Notes: generated by a model not told the origin, from the letters alone. A stretch of 33,890 bases of DNA from an uncultured Veillonella sp. (GCF_934230905.1 NZ_CAKQFJ010000022.1:1-33890), one strand, 5' to 3'; counted from the stretch's first letter, positions 23,963-31,589 are shown. Translations and numbers: made by a program.

Positions 23963-24778
23963 ATGTTATTTACCGTGAATACAGAAGTCTGTACTCGTTG
24001 TGGTCTATGCGTAGCCGATTGTCCAACAGGCCTACTTGTTATGAGTGATGATGGTCCTGTAACAGGTAAGGGTGGTTGTATTTCCTGTGGTCATTGTGTT
24101 GCAATATGCCCTACGCTTGCTTTAGATAGCGACCTAACACCGCGTGCTGAACAAGTGGATATTACAAAAGAAACAAAATTTACACCAGAACAAGCAGAAC
24201 TATTTTTACGTAGTCGTCGTTCTATTCGTAATTATCAAAATAAACCCGTTCCTGCTGAATTAATTCGCAAAGTATTGAATGTGGCTCGCATGGCGCCAAC
24301 TGCGACAAATACGCAAGGCATTTCATATATTGTAATTCGTAATAAGGCAACATTACGTAAAATTGCTGACCTTGTATTAGAGTGGATGCATTTAGCGGCT
24401 AAAACAGTTCCAATTATGCGTCTTTATGCGCGGGCAGCACAAGCTGAGGTTGATAAGGGAAAAGAATATATTTTACGTGATGCACCAGCACTTGTAGTTG
24501 CTATTGGATCGAAAAAAGATATTCATCGTACCCATGATTCCGGTCATTCTTGCCTTTCTTATGCAGAGTTATATGCACCGACAGTAGGTCTTGGAACTTG
24601 CTGGGCTGGATTTTTTGAACATGCTGGCGAAGCGGAATATGAACCATTATTAAAATTATTAGGCGTGCCAGATGATAAACTGATTGCTGGTGGTTTATTG
24701 ATGGGGTATCCTAAAGTGAGATATCGCAATATTGTGGAACGTCACCCCTTAGATGTTACTTTTGACGAAGAAGATTAA
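23963..24778 (+). CDS. 2[4Fe-4S] ferredoxin-nitroreductase fusion, 271 aa
   Basis: The N-terminus holds two four-cysteine ferredoxin motifs, CTRCGLCVADCP (C10, C13, C16, C20) and CISCGHCVAICP (C39, C42, C45, C49). From about residue 80 a FMN-dependent nitroreductase domain follows: RSRRSIRNYQNKPVP, ARMAPTATNTQ and the late GLGTCWAGFFEHA and GGLLMGYPK segments. The fusion suggests flavin reduction by ferredoxin-linked electrons; the acceptor is unknown. An in-frame ATG-containing extension to 23879 is rejected because it begins inside the upstream terminator stem, while GGAGG (23949-23953) precedes the ATG at 23963. Confidence 0.88.
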   Translation: MLFTVNTEVCTRCGLCVADCPTGLLVMSDDGPVTGKGGCISCGHCVAICPTLALDSDLTPRAEQVDITKETKFTPEQAELFLRSRRSIRNYQNKPVPAELIRKVLNVARMAPTATNTQGISYIVIRNKATLRKIADLVLEWMHLAAKTVPIMRLYARAAQAEVDKGKEYILRDAPALVVAIGSKKDIHRTHDSGHSCLSYAELYAPTVGLGTCWAGFFEHAGEAEYEPLLKLLGVPDDKLIAGGLLMGYPKVRYRNIVERHPLDVTFDEED

Positions 24779-24791
24779 TATGCTATTATGC

Positions 24792-24826
24792 ACAACGCTC
24801 TATATGTGTAGGGCGTTGTTTTATTT
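24792..24826 (+). terminator. Terminator of the nitroreductase gene
   Basis: ACAACGCTCTA (24792-24802) and TAGGGCGTTGT (24809-24819) form an 11-bp stem with one wobble, followed by TTTATTTT. Confidence 0.85.
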
Positions 24827-24845
24827 TATATGTATGATTATAATT

Positions 24846-24880
24846 AAAAAATCTCCATCCTACATAGAATGGAGATTTTT
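24846..24880 (-). terminator. Terminator of the metQ gene
   Basis: AAAAATCTCCAT (24847-24858) and ATGGAGATTTTT (24869-24880) form a perfect 12-bp stem with a 10-nt loop. On the minus strand the T-run follows the stem, 6 nt after the stop of the metQ gene. Confidence 0.88.
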
Positions 24881-24885
24881 GTATA

Positions 24886-25701
24886 TTAATTGGCTGATGT
24901 AATAGAGCCTTTAAATGTTTCATCAATAAATTGTTTGATGACTTCAGATTTATAGATATCAGCAATTTTTTTGTATGTTTCGTTATCTTTATCTTGGCTG
25001 CGTACTGCAAGCACCATAACAGCTAATGGTTCATCTTTTGGCTCTAAGAAAAATCCTTGTTTTTCTACATTAAGACCTGCACTTTGAACATAGTTCATAG
25101 GAATGGCTGCTACAGTTACATCATCTAGACTACGAGGTAATTGCGCTGCTTCTAGCTCTTGAATTTGTAGGTTTTTAGGATTGGATGTAATATCTGCAAC
25201 CGTTGCTTTGAAACCAACGCCATCTTTCAATGTAATGAGACCAGCTTTAGCTAATAAAGCAAGACCACGGCCACCATTAGTTGGATCATTAGGAATTGCT
25301 ACAATAGCGCCATTCGGTACATCTTGTGCGCTGTGGATAGAATTGCTGTATAATCCCATAGGCATCAAGATTGTTTTGCCTATAGCTACAAGGTTAGAAC
25401 CATTTTGTTTATTAAAGTTTTCCATAAATGGGACATGTTGGTATGCATTGAGTTGGATATCTCCATCAGCTAACGCTTTATCTGGTGTTACATAATCAGA
25501 AAACTCAACAACTTTAAGGTTAATACCTTGCTTTTGGGCTTCTTTGGCTACTGCATCGGCTACTTGTGCGTGTGGGCCTGCAGTGGCACCAATTTTAATT
25601 TCTTTTGGTGTTTCCGTAGATTGTGTATTGTTGCCACATCCTGCGATGGCGAATGCAAGAACGCCAACGAGAAGAGGGGCGATAAATTTCTTTAATTTCA
25701 T
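24886..25701 (-). CDS. metQ: MetQ-type methionine ABC transporter lipoprotein, 271 aa
   Basis: This is a substrate-binding lipoprotein of the NlpA/MetQ family. The signal peptide ends in a lipobox AIAGC with the lipidated Cys at position 22. The mature part starts KEIKIGATAGPHAQV and carries the family hallmarks DGDIQLNAYQHVPFMENFN and VAIPNDPTNGGRGLALLAKAG. The frame is open back to 25746, but AAGGG precedes the ATG at 25701 and that start gives a proper signal peptide. No MetN ATPase or MetI permease gene lies within the window, so the pump is encoded elsewhere. It could bind methionine or a related compound. Confidence 0.9.
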   Translation of the reverse strand: MKLKKFIAPLLVGVLAFAIAGCGNNTQSTETPKEIKIGATAGPHAQVADAVAKEAQKQGINLKVVEFSDYVTPDKALADGDIQLNAYQHVPFMENFNKQNGSNLVAIGKTILMPMGLYSNSIHSAQDVPNGAIVAIPNDPTNGGRGLALLAKAGLITLKDGVGFKATVADITSNPKNLQIQELEAAQLPRSLDDVTVAAIPMNYVQSAGLNVEKQGFFLEPKDEPLAVMVLAVRSQDKDNETYKKIADIYKSEVIKQFIDETFKGSITSAN

Positions 25702-25837
25702 GTGAATATCCCTTTCTATATACATATAATGCATATATCCTATCATGTAAATGGGATTTTGTATATAGAGTAAATTATGTGGGTTATCTATAGACTAAAA
25801 CTATGACATATAAAATATATTTAAAAATATCGAAATA

Positions 25838-25846
25838 TGATATAAT
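25838..25846 (+). promoter_or_regulatory. Extended -10 for the yqhD-like gene
   Basis: TGATATAAT, an extended -10, lies about 61 nt before the ATG at 25907. No convincing -35 is visible. Confidence 0.5.
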
Positions 25847-25906
25847 AATTGATATATTTTACACAATTAAAATCTGAAAATGAAATCATTATACCTAGGA
25901 GGGTTT

Positions 25907-27073
25907 ATGTTTAATTTTGATTTTTATAATCCTACCCATATTGTATTTGGTAAAGAAAGGTTGGCTGAGTTAGATGCATTAGTGCCAAAAGATGCAAAGG
26001 TACTGATTACGTATGGTGGTGGTTCCGCTGTGCGCAGTGGACTTATTGACCGTGTAGTAGCGGCACTTGGTAATCGCAAGGTGGAACAATTTGGAGGTAT
26101 TGAGCCAAATCCATCTCTTGAAACGTGTGAACGTGCGGTAACTTTTATTAAGGAACATGATATTGATTTTGTACTGGCTGTAGGTGGTGGTTCTGTTGTA
26201 GATGCGACAAAACTCATTGTTATGGGTGCAACTTATGATGGCCCTGTTATCGATGTAATGAAAGCTGGTGTGCCAGAGGTTCCTGTAGAAATGGTACCAA
26301 ATCCATTACCATTTGGTACGGTTATGACGCTACCTGCGACTGGTTCTGAAATGAACAATGGTGCAGTTATTACTTATGGTGATGGCAAGTTCCCTGTGTT
26401 TAGTAGTCTAGTATTCCCTAAGTTTTCTATGTTGGATCCAACATTAACTTTTACATTGCCTGAAAAGCAAGTTAAGAACGGCGTAATCGATACCTTTGTA
26501 CATACGACAGAGCAATATTTAACATATCCAGTGGAAGGCCGTATTCAAGATCGTTTCAGTGAAGGTATTTTGAAGACTATGATTGAAATCGGTAAAGAAA
26601 CAGTAGAAAACCCAGAAAACTACGATATTCGTGCTAATCATGTATGGGCCTCTACCTTGGCATTAAATGGCTTAATCGGTGCAGGCGTGCCACAAGACTG
26701 GGCGACTCATCTTATCGGTCATGAGTTGACTGCTGCATACCATCTTGATCATGGTATTACATTGGCTATTGTATTGCCTGCATTGCTAGAAGTAAAAAAA
26801 GCAGATAAGCTTGAAAAATTAGCACAATATGCTACACGCGTATGGCACATTACGGAAGGTTCAAAAGAAGAGAAAGCGGACAAGGCTATCGCTAAGACGC
26901 GTGAATTCTTCGAGTCCCTTGGTGTATCTACGCATTTGAAAGACTATGGTCTTGGCGCTGACGCAGTTGATAAAATTGTGAAACAATTAGAAGTCCATGG
27001 TATGACACAACTTGGTGAAAAAGGTGATATTACACCAGAAGTAGTTCGCAAAATTTTAACACGTGCCTTATAA
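25907..27073 (+). CDS. yqhD: YqhD-like NADPH-dependent iron-containing alcohol dehydrogenase/aldehyde reductase, 388 aa
   Basis: The sequence follows E. coli YqhD closely over the whole length (as remembered): PTHIVFGK, VLITYGGGSA, GGIEPNPSLET, VLAVGGGSVVDATK, LPATGSEMN, GVIDTFVHTTEQYLTYPVE, NGLIGAGVPQDWATHLIGHELTAAYHLDHG and YGMTQLGE-like end (HGMTQLGEKGDIT). The metal ligands D195, H199, H268 and H282 are present and the cofactor-binding GGGS loops are intact. YqhD enzymes reduce short-chain and reactive aldehydes with NADPH. The frame opens at 25880, but AGGAGGG (25897-25903) precedes the ATG at 25907, giving the family's normal length. Confidence 0.93.
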   Translation: MFNFDFYNPTHIVFGKERLAELDALVPKDAKVLITYGGGSAVRSGLIDRVVAALGNRKVEQFGGIEPNPSLETCERAVTFIKEHDIDFVLAVGGGSVVDATKLIVMGATYDGPVIDVMKAGVPEVPVEMVPNPLPFGTVMTLPATGSEMNNGAVITYGDGKFPVFSSLVFPKFSMLDPTLTFTLPEKQVKNGVIDTFVHTTEQYLTYPVEGRIQDRFSEGILKTMIEIGKETVENPENYDIRANHVWASTLALNGLIGAGVPQDWATHLIGHELTAAYHLDHGITLAIVLPALLEVKKADKLEKLAQYATRVWHITEGSKEEKADKAIAKTREFFESLGVSTHLKDYGLGADAVDKIVKQLEVHGMTQLGEKGDITPEVVRKILTRAL

Positions 27074-27125
27074 TCAAGGGGATTAACAGTTTGAACTTGT
27101 ATGATATGGAAAGGAGGCGTTCCCT

Positions 27126-27839
27126 ATCAATGAAATAAAAAATAGAAGTGCATTTTCTGTTGCACTTCCTATTATGATTCCCATGGGGCTTAGTTTGTTC
27201 TTCCTTGGATTAGGGTTTGGTTTGTATGCTACCAGTCAGGGGTTACCTTGGTGGACCGCTCCTGTTTTAGCGTGTACAATTTTTGCAGGATCTATGGAGT
27301 TCATAACTATTGGGCTGTTAATGGCAGGCTTTGATCCAGTGAATGCTTTCATGCTGACTTTGTTTGTTAATGGTCGCCATTTCTTTTATGGTTTATCTGT
27401 ACTACAACGATATGTAAATATGGGTTGGAAGTGGTTTCCTACCGTTGCATGGATGTGTGACGAAAGCTTTGCAATCAATGTATCTACGAAGTTGCCCGAT
27501 GATGTAGACGAAAAATGGTTCTACTTCCATGTATCATGGCTTAATTACGCCTTTTGGGTGCTGAGCACCTTTGTAGGGGGCTTGTTCGGCGATTTATTAG
27601 CATCTGTAGATTTGCGTGGTATTGGCTTTGTACTACCTGGCTTATTTATTGTTATATTCCTTGAAATGTTATTTAATGCTAAAAGTAATAATATTCGAGG
27701 TTTTGGTGCTATTGGAGCCGTTGTAGCCCTAGTAATGCTTCTATTAACGGGAAAATCCTTATTTATGCTTGCTTCTATGGTCGGAATGCTTATAGTATGT
27801 TATATTGCGTATAAATGGGGAGGTGTACATCTTGACTAG
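27126..27839 (+). CDS. azlC: AzlC branched-chain amino acid exporter subunit, 237 aa, apparent ATC start
   Basis: AzlC is the large membrane subunit of the AzlCD exporter of branched-chain amino acids or their analogues. Recognisable elements are ALPIMIPMGLSLFFLGLGFGLYA, a FAGSMEFITIGLL segment, NGRHFFYGLSVLQRY, a DESFAI motif and several further membrane segments. The first ATG in frame (27174) would cut into the conserved N-terminal segment. Upstream in frame there is no ATG, GTG or TTG before a TGA at 27102, but a perfect AAGGAGG (27111-27117) stands 8 nt before an ATC at 27126, giving MNEIKNRSAFSVALPIMI and the usual length. I therefore propose initiation at ATC. The 3' end overlaps azlD by 8 bp. 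Confidence 0.85.
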   Translation: MNEIKNRSAFSVALPIMIPMGLSLFFLGLGFGLYATSQGLPWWTAPVLACTIFAGSMEFITIGLLMAGFDPVNAFMLTLFVNGRHFFYGLSVLQRYVNMGWKWFPTVAWMCDESFAINVSTKLPDDVDEKWFYFHVSWLNYAFWVLSTFVGGLFGDLLASVDLRGIGFVLPGLFIVIFLEMLFNAKSNNIRGFGAIGAVVALVMLLLTGKSLFMLASMVGMLIVCYIAYKWGGVHLD

Positions 27840-28155
27840 CTTTGAAATGGTCCTTACAGTTGCTGTTGTCGTAGCAGCCACATTGCTAACGCGTTTCTCT
27901 GCTTTTCTCATTTTCCCTCCAGGTAAAAAGGCTCCAGATTTTGTACAGTACTTAGGTAAAGCTTTGCCGGCAGCTGTCATGGGAATGCTTGTTGTATATA
28001 CTTTCAAAGATACGATTGTATTTTCTTACCCTTATGGAGTACCCGAACTTATAGCGCTATTAGTGACAGTTGGAATGCACTTATGGAAACGGAATATGTT
28101 CATGTCTATTGGAATTGGAACTATAGTGTATATGCTTATCGTACAAAATATTTAA
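27832..28155 (+). CDS. azlD: AzlD small subunit of branched-chain amino acid exporter, 107 aa, TTG start
   Basis: This is a small four-segment membrane protein (VLTVAVVVAATLLTRFSAFLI, then KALPAAVMGMLVVYTF and two more hydrophobic stretches) typical of AzlD, the partner of AzlC. A longer frame starting at 27805 is possible, but GGGGAGGT (27817-27824) lies 7 nt before the TTG at 27832, so that codon is the likely start. It overlaps azlC by 8 bp, which indicates translational coupling. Confidence 0.87.
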   Translation: MTSFEMVLTVAVVVAATLLTRFSAFLIFPPGKKAPDFVQYLGKALPAAVMGMLVVYTFKDTIVFSYPYGVPELIALLVTVGMHLWKRNMFMSIGIGTIVYMLIVQNI

Positions 28156-28163
28156 TATTTCTC

Positions 28164-28224
28164 TAGATCAAAGAGCGTTTTTGGAAAAGAGGATAGACTG
28201 ATTACTGGATTTGAGCGGATTTTA
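28164..28224 (+). pseudogene. Decayed copy of the 3' end of an aldo/keto reductase gene
   Basis: Reading forward, 28164-28188 is identical to the sense sequence of the neighbouring aldo/keto reductase near its C-terminus (it encodes LDQRAFLE). After a 22-nt divergent stretch (20 nt in the intact gene, hence a frameshift), 28211-28224 again matches exactly (the part encoding LERIL). The remnant has no 5' portion; it begins 8 nt after the azlD stop. It is not expected to make a protein. Confidence 0.75.
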
Positions 28225-28289
28225 ATTTATAAAATTAGTTAGAGTAAACATGAATCCTTGTATTCTTATTATGCTGAGAGTATTATGTT

Positions 28290-28388
28290 AATGAAATATC
28301 CCCTTCGTCAAACGACTTTGGCCCTGCGAAGCCCGTAGGGCGAAGTCAGACCCGGCCGGTGGAGGCTTGACGAAGGGGATATTTCATT
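28290..28388. repeat. Perfect 22-bp inverted repeats around a structured 55-nt GC-rich core
   Basis: The repeats 28290-28311 and 28367-28388 are perfect over 22 bp and both carry CCCCTTCGTCAA. The core 28312-28366 is GC-rich in an AT-rich setting. It can form an inner hairpin (GACTT 28314-28318 with AAGTC 28343-28347, GCCCT 28321-28325 with AGGGC 28337-28341) and contains the palindrome CCGGCCGG. It sits between convergent azlD and aldo/keto reductase genes, so it may act as a bidirectional terminator, or be a dispersed repeat or small RNA. Confidence 0.7.
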
Positions 28389-28434
28389 TATGTATGTTGC
28401 TAGAGATAAGAATGCGAGGATTCATAAACTATAA

Positions 28435-29286
28435 CTATTTTAGTTGTAAAATCCGCTCAAGCCCCGCAGCAGTATGATGATTTTCCAAAAACGCTCTTTG
28501 ATCTAATAGCTCCATGAGATCCATATCTGTAATGGATAGTTTAAAATCAAAGACGTCAAAATTGGATTGCATATGCTCCAGGCTGGTTGCTTTTGGTAAT
28601 GGAATTATGCCACGTTGGATATGCCAACGCAAGATGATTTGATGCTTTGTTTTCCCATATTTTTCAGCTAAGCTTTTGATGATGGGATGGTCAAATATAG
28701 GTTGGCGATCACGAGTAAATGGAGACCATGCCATGCCTACAACTTGATGTTTTCTCATTAATTGAATGAGGGCTTGACGTTGGTTGAATGGATGACATTC
28801 AATTTGATTGACTATAGGTTTTACATTACAGTGGTATAGTAAGTCGATTAAGCGATCTTCGTAGAAGTTAGAAAGGCCTAAACCGCGCAGTACGTTTTGG
28901 TCATATAACTCTTCCATAGCGCGCCAAGAACCGTAGTAATCACCTAGGGGTTGATGTATGAGCATAATATCAATGTAATTGGTGTCTAATTTTTTTAACG
29001 AACTTTCAACGGCACGCATCGTATTATCGTAGCCTGCATCAGTATGCCAAATTTTTGTAGTAACGATAATGTCTGTACGTTTAATGCCAGATGCGTGGAT
29101 ACCTTTGCTAACGGATTCTTCGTTGCCATAGTAGGCAGCTGTATCGAGTAAACGATATCCTGCGCGCAAAGCACTGGCTACAGATTGTTCTGTTTCATCC
29201 GGCGTTCCTGTTTTATAGGTGCCGAATCCTATGGATGGTATAAAACTACCATTATTTAAAATTCTGAAATCCATACGTTCTTCCAT
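28435..29286 (-). CDS. Aldo/keto reductase, 283 aa
   Basis: This is an NADPH-dependent aldo/keto reductase of the 2,5-diketo-gluconate-reductase-like group. The catalytic tetrad is complete: D48 and Y53 in LLDTAAYYGNE, K78 in TTKIW and H111 in LIHQPLGDYYGSW. Further family marks are GLGLSNFYEDRL, VNQIECHPFNQ and IPLPKATSLEHMQSNF near the cofactor site. GGAGG lies 6 nt before the ATG at 29286. Length is normal. Its 3' end is the source of the relic on the other side of the inverted duplication. The physiological substrate is unknown; aldehyde detoxification would fit with the nearby yqhD-like gene. Confidence 0.92.
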   Translation of the reverse strand: MEERMDFRILNNGSFIPSIGFGTYKTGTPDETEQSVASALRAGYRLLDTAAYYGNEESVSKGIHASGIKRTDIIVTTKIWHTDAGYDNTMRAVESSLKKLDTNYIDIMLIHQPLGDYYGSWRAMEELYDQNVLRGLGLSNFYEDRLIDLLYHCNVKPIVNQIECHPFNQRQALIQLMRKHQVVGMAWSPFTRDRQPIFDHPIIKSLAEKYGKTKHQIILRWHIQRGIIPLPKATSLEHMQSNFDVFDFKLSITDMDLMELLDQRAFLENHHTAAGLERILQLK

Positions 29287-29398
29287 GAGAAACCTCCATA
29301 TGTATACTTGTTTACAAATATTATATCAGATATTATTTACGCCTAGTAATATCTAATAATATAGGGAATTAGCTTTCATACAATTCTTATTGATTTTG

Positions 29399-29407
29399 TG
29401 ATATACT
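29399..29407 (+). promoter_or_regulatory. Extended -10 for the efflux-adaptor gene
   Basis: TGATATACT lies just before a perfect palindrome and about 48 nt before the ATG at 29455. Confidence 0.55.
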
Positions 29408-29410
29408 AAG

Positions 29411-29430
29411 GTATTGATAAATATCAATAC
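29411..29430. promoter_or_regulatory. Perfect palindromic operator candidate at the transcription start
   Basis: GTATTGATA (29411-29419) and TATCAATAC (29422-29430) are perfect inverted repeats around AA. The site begins 4 nt after the putative -10, so it would cover the transcription start, as expected of a repressor site (for example MarR or TetR type). Confidence 0.6.
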
Positions 29431-29454
29431 AATGGATAGAGATAAGGTGAAAGT

Positions 29455-30585
29455 ATGAACAAATTTCGACTCGGTGTTGTAATGGCCCTGTTGGGGATTG
29501 TTGTATATGTGATTGCAGGTTGCGGTACATCTACGGTATCCGTCGTCGATGTTACTTATAAAGATATGCCTTTACAGATTCACAATGAAGCCAATGTAAC
29601 AGCTCTTAATAAGGCCACTATTACGCCAACCGTATCAGGTGCAGCTACGTATGCTGTGAAGGTTGGCGATAAGGTTACGCAAGGTCAAGTAGTTGCGACG
29701 ATTGATACGTCTACATTGCAACAACAATTAGCGTCTTTACAAGGACAACTTAGTGCGGCACAATCGTATACGCCCCCTGTAGAAACAACGACGACGACAA
29801 CAACGGCGCCTACAGTTAGTAGTGCTCAGCTTGAAAGCGCTCGTCAGATGCGTGAAGCTGGTAATATTACAGAAAAGGAATATAATCGTATTCTAGAACG
29901 GTCTCGACCTCAAACTGTGACAACCACAACTGGTGGTGGCGGCGGTGGTGGAAATGGTGCTAGTGTTGCAGCCATAGAGGCACAAATTGCACAAGTATCT
30001 GCTCAGATAGCTGCTGCTAATATTACGGCTCCTATTTCGGGGGTAGTCACTGCTATTTATAATGAAGATCGACAAATGTCGATTGCAGACCGACCATTTA
30101 TGTTAATACAACAAGAAACGCCTATGGTAGCATCGTTGAGTATTCCTCGTGATGCGGCTATGAAATTAGCTAGCCCAGCGACGAAACCAAGTATTAAGGT
30201 ATCTTTACATGTAGATGATTCCGATATACCAGGTGAATTAACTTATATAGATACAAATCAGCCTGAAAATGTACCGAGTGTATTAGTTAAGGCTACTTTT
30301 AACAATGAAAAGGGCAGTATTAAGGCTGGTGAATTTTATAGTTTAACTATTGAGTCTAGTGCACAAGCTAAGATGCTTGTTGTTCCTACATCAGCAATAC
30401 GTGAAAATCAAGATGGAAAATATGTATATGTATTGACACCTGATAATACGGTAGATGTACGTGTTGTTGAAGTAGGCGATGAACAGGATGGTGTTGTGTC
30501 TATTATGACAGGACTTAATGAAGGTGAACAAGTTATTACTACAAAGGGAACCTTTGAATTAGGTGAAAAGGTAAAGGTTAAATAA
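29455..30585 (+). CDS. HlyD/RND-type periplasmic adaptor lipoprotein, 376 aa, orphan
   Basis: The signal peptide ends in a lipobox VIAGC (Cys23), so the protein is anchored to a membrane. A barrel-sandwich (lipoyl-like) domain is split around a hairpin: ATITPTVSGAATYAVKVGDKVTQGQVVATID (about 51-82) and ANITAPISGVVTAIYNEDRQMSI (about 180-205). A beta-barrel and a membrane-proximal domain follow (MLVVPTSAIRENQDGKYVYVL, then GLNEGEQVITTKGTFELGEKV). The hairpin is short and interrupted by a poly-Thr and a poly-Gly run, which is unusual. No RND pump, ABC transporter or TolC gene lies next to it. A palindromic operator candidate precedes it, suggesting regulated efflux. Confidence 0.85.
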   Translation: MNKFRLGVVMALLGIVVYVIAGCGTSTVSVVDVTYKDMPLQIHNEANVTALNKATITPTVSGAATYAVKVGDKVTQGQVVATIDTSTLQQQLASLQGQLSAAQSYTPPVETTTTTTTAPTVSSAQLESARQMREAGNITEKEYNRILERSRPQTVTTTTGGGGGGGNGASVAAIEAQIAQVSAQIAAANITAPISGVVTAIYNEDRQMSIADRPFMLIQQETPMVASLSIPRDAAMKLASPATKPSIKVSLHVDDSDIPGELTYIDTNQPENVPSVLVKATFNNEKGSIKAGEFYSLTIESSAQAKMLVVPTSAIRENQDGKYVYVLTPDNTVDVRVVEVGDEQDGVVSIMTGLNEGEQVITTKGTFELGEKVKVK

Positions 30586-30647
30586 CAACTATATCTTGCA
30601 TATAGTTTTATATCATCTATCTTAAGATTTGATAGGAGGAGATTATT

Positions 30648-31565
30648 ATTTTAGAATTTAAACGCTTTGAATTAGGAGATAAGTCCTTAATCGATACATA
30701 TTTTGAACAACATCATTACGAAGCATCGGATAATTGCTTTACTACATTGTATATGTGGCAGGAGGCTTATGGTATCCGTTGGGCTGAAGAAAACGGCGTG
30801 TTGTACATCCAAGGTGGCGGTAAGCGCGAACCATTCCTATTGCCTCCATTTGCTGGTAAAGATGCGAAGTTTCTAGATGGCTTGTTGCGTGCGAAAGAAT
30901 GGTTTGTAGAAAATAACTTGCCATTTATTTTTAAAGGTGTTAGTAAAGTCGTGAAAGAACGGATGGAGGAATTGTGTCCTGGCCGTTATGTATTCACACC
31001 AGATCGTGATAATTACGAATATATTTATAAATCTGAAGATCTTATCAATTTATCGGGTAAGAAATTTCGTCAAAAGAAAAATCATTTAAATCAATTCCGC
31101 ATGCAATATTCTAATTATGAATATGTGCCTATTACCGAAGATCTTATCCCTTTGTGCCGTGAAACAGCAGCGTCTTGGGTGGAAACTCATCATGAAGAAG
31201 GTATTGAAGATGAATTAGTGGCGATTAATTTACTCTTTGATCATTGGGATGTATTGGGGTTAAAAGGCGGCGCTATTAAGTTGTTTGGTCGCGTAGAGGC
31301 TTTCAGCATTGGTGAATTGATGAATGATAAAATGGCTTTGATTCACATTGAAAAGGCTAATCCGGATATTCGTGGTTTATATCAAGCCATTAACAATGAA
31401 TTTATTCGCCATGAATTTAGCGATGTGGAATTTATTAACCGAGAAGAAGACATGGGGTTACCTGGACTTCGTCAAGCAAAAGAATCCTATAATCCGGACC
31501 ATTTCGCAGAAAAATATGATGCTGTATATGCTAATGAAGCAGATAATGCAACCGGTGGTAAATAA
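30648..31565 (+). CDS. DUF2156 (lysylphosphatidylglycerol synthase C-terminal-like) protein, 305 aa, apparent ATT start
   Basis: The protein matches the DUF2156 family, which shares a GNAT-like fold with the aminoacyl-transferase part of MprF: an N-terminal FELGDKSLIDTYFEQ...NCFTTLYMWQ segment, SGKKFRQKKNHLNQF, and late IHIEKANPDIRGLYQAINNEF and NREEDMGLPGLRQAKESY blocks. The first NTG codon in frame is a TTG at 30747 inside the conserved part and has no Shine-Dalgarno. A TAG at 30633 bounds the frame. AGGAGG at 30634-30639 stands 8 nt before an ATT at 30648 (another ATT is at 30645), and starting there gives the expected 300 or so residues. Function of the family is not settled. Confidence 0.82.
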   Translation: MLEFKRFELGDKSLIDTYFEQHHYEASDNCFTTLYMWQEAYGIRWAEENGVLYIQGGGKREPFLLPPFAGKDAKFLDGLLRAKEWFVENNLPFIFKGVSKVVKERMEELCPGRYVFTPDRDNYEYIYKSEDLINLSGKKFRQKKNHLNQFRMQYSNYEYVPITEDLIPLCRETAASWVETHHEEGIEDELVAINLLFDHWDVLGLKGGAIKLFGRVEAFSIGELMNDKMALIHIEKANPDIRGLYQAINNEFIRHEFSDVEFINREEDMGLPGLRQAKESYNPDHFAEKYDAVYANEADNATGGK

Positions 31566-31589
31566 TTAGGTCAACTTAATATTGAATAT

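Larger units (their letters stand above)
28164..28505. repeat. 342-bp imperfect inverted duplication with GC-rich centre
   Basis: Left-arm blocks 28164-28188, 28211-28224 and 28290-28311 are exact reverse complements of 28481-28505, 28447-28460 and 28367-28388. Between them, ATGAATCCTTGTATTCTTAT (28250-28269) matches the opposite strand of the 28404-28427 area with few differences. The right arm contains the last coding bases of the aldo/keto reductase gene; the left arm contains its relic. Confidence 0.8.

Noticed and set aside
25702..25906. SAM or S-box riboswitch upstream of metQ
   Set aside because: The leader is short and AT-rich, with no stem set resembling a known riboswitch and no terminator between promoter and start.
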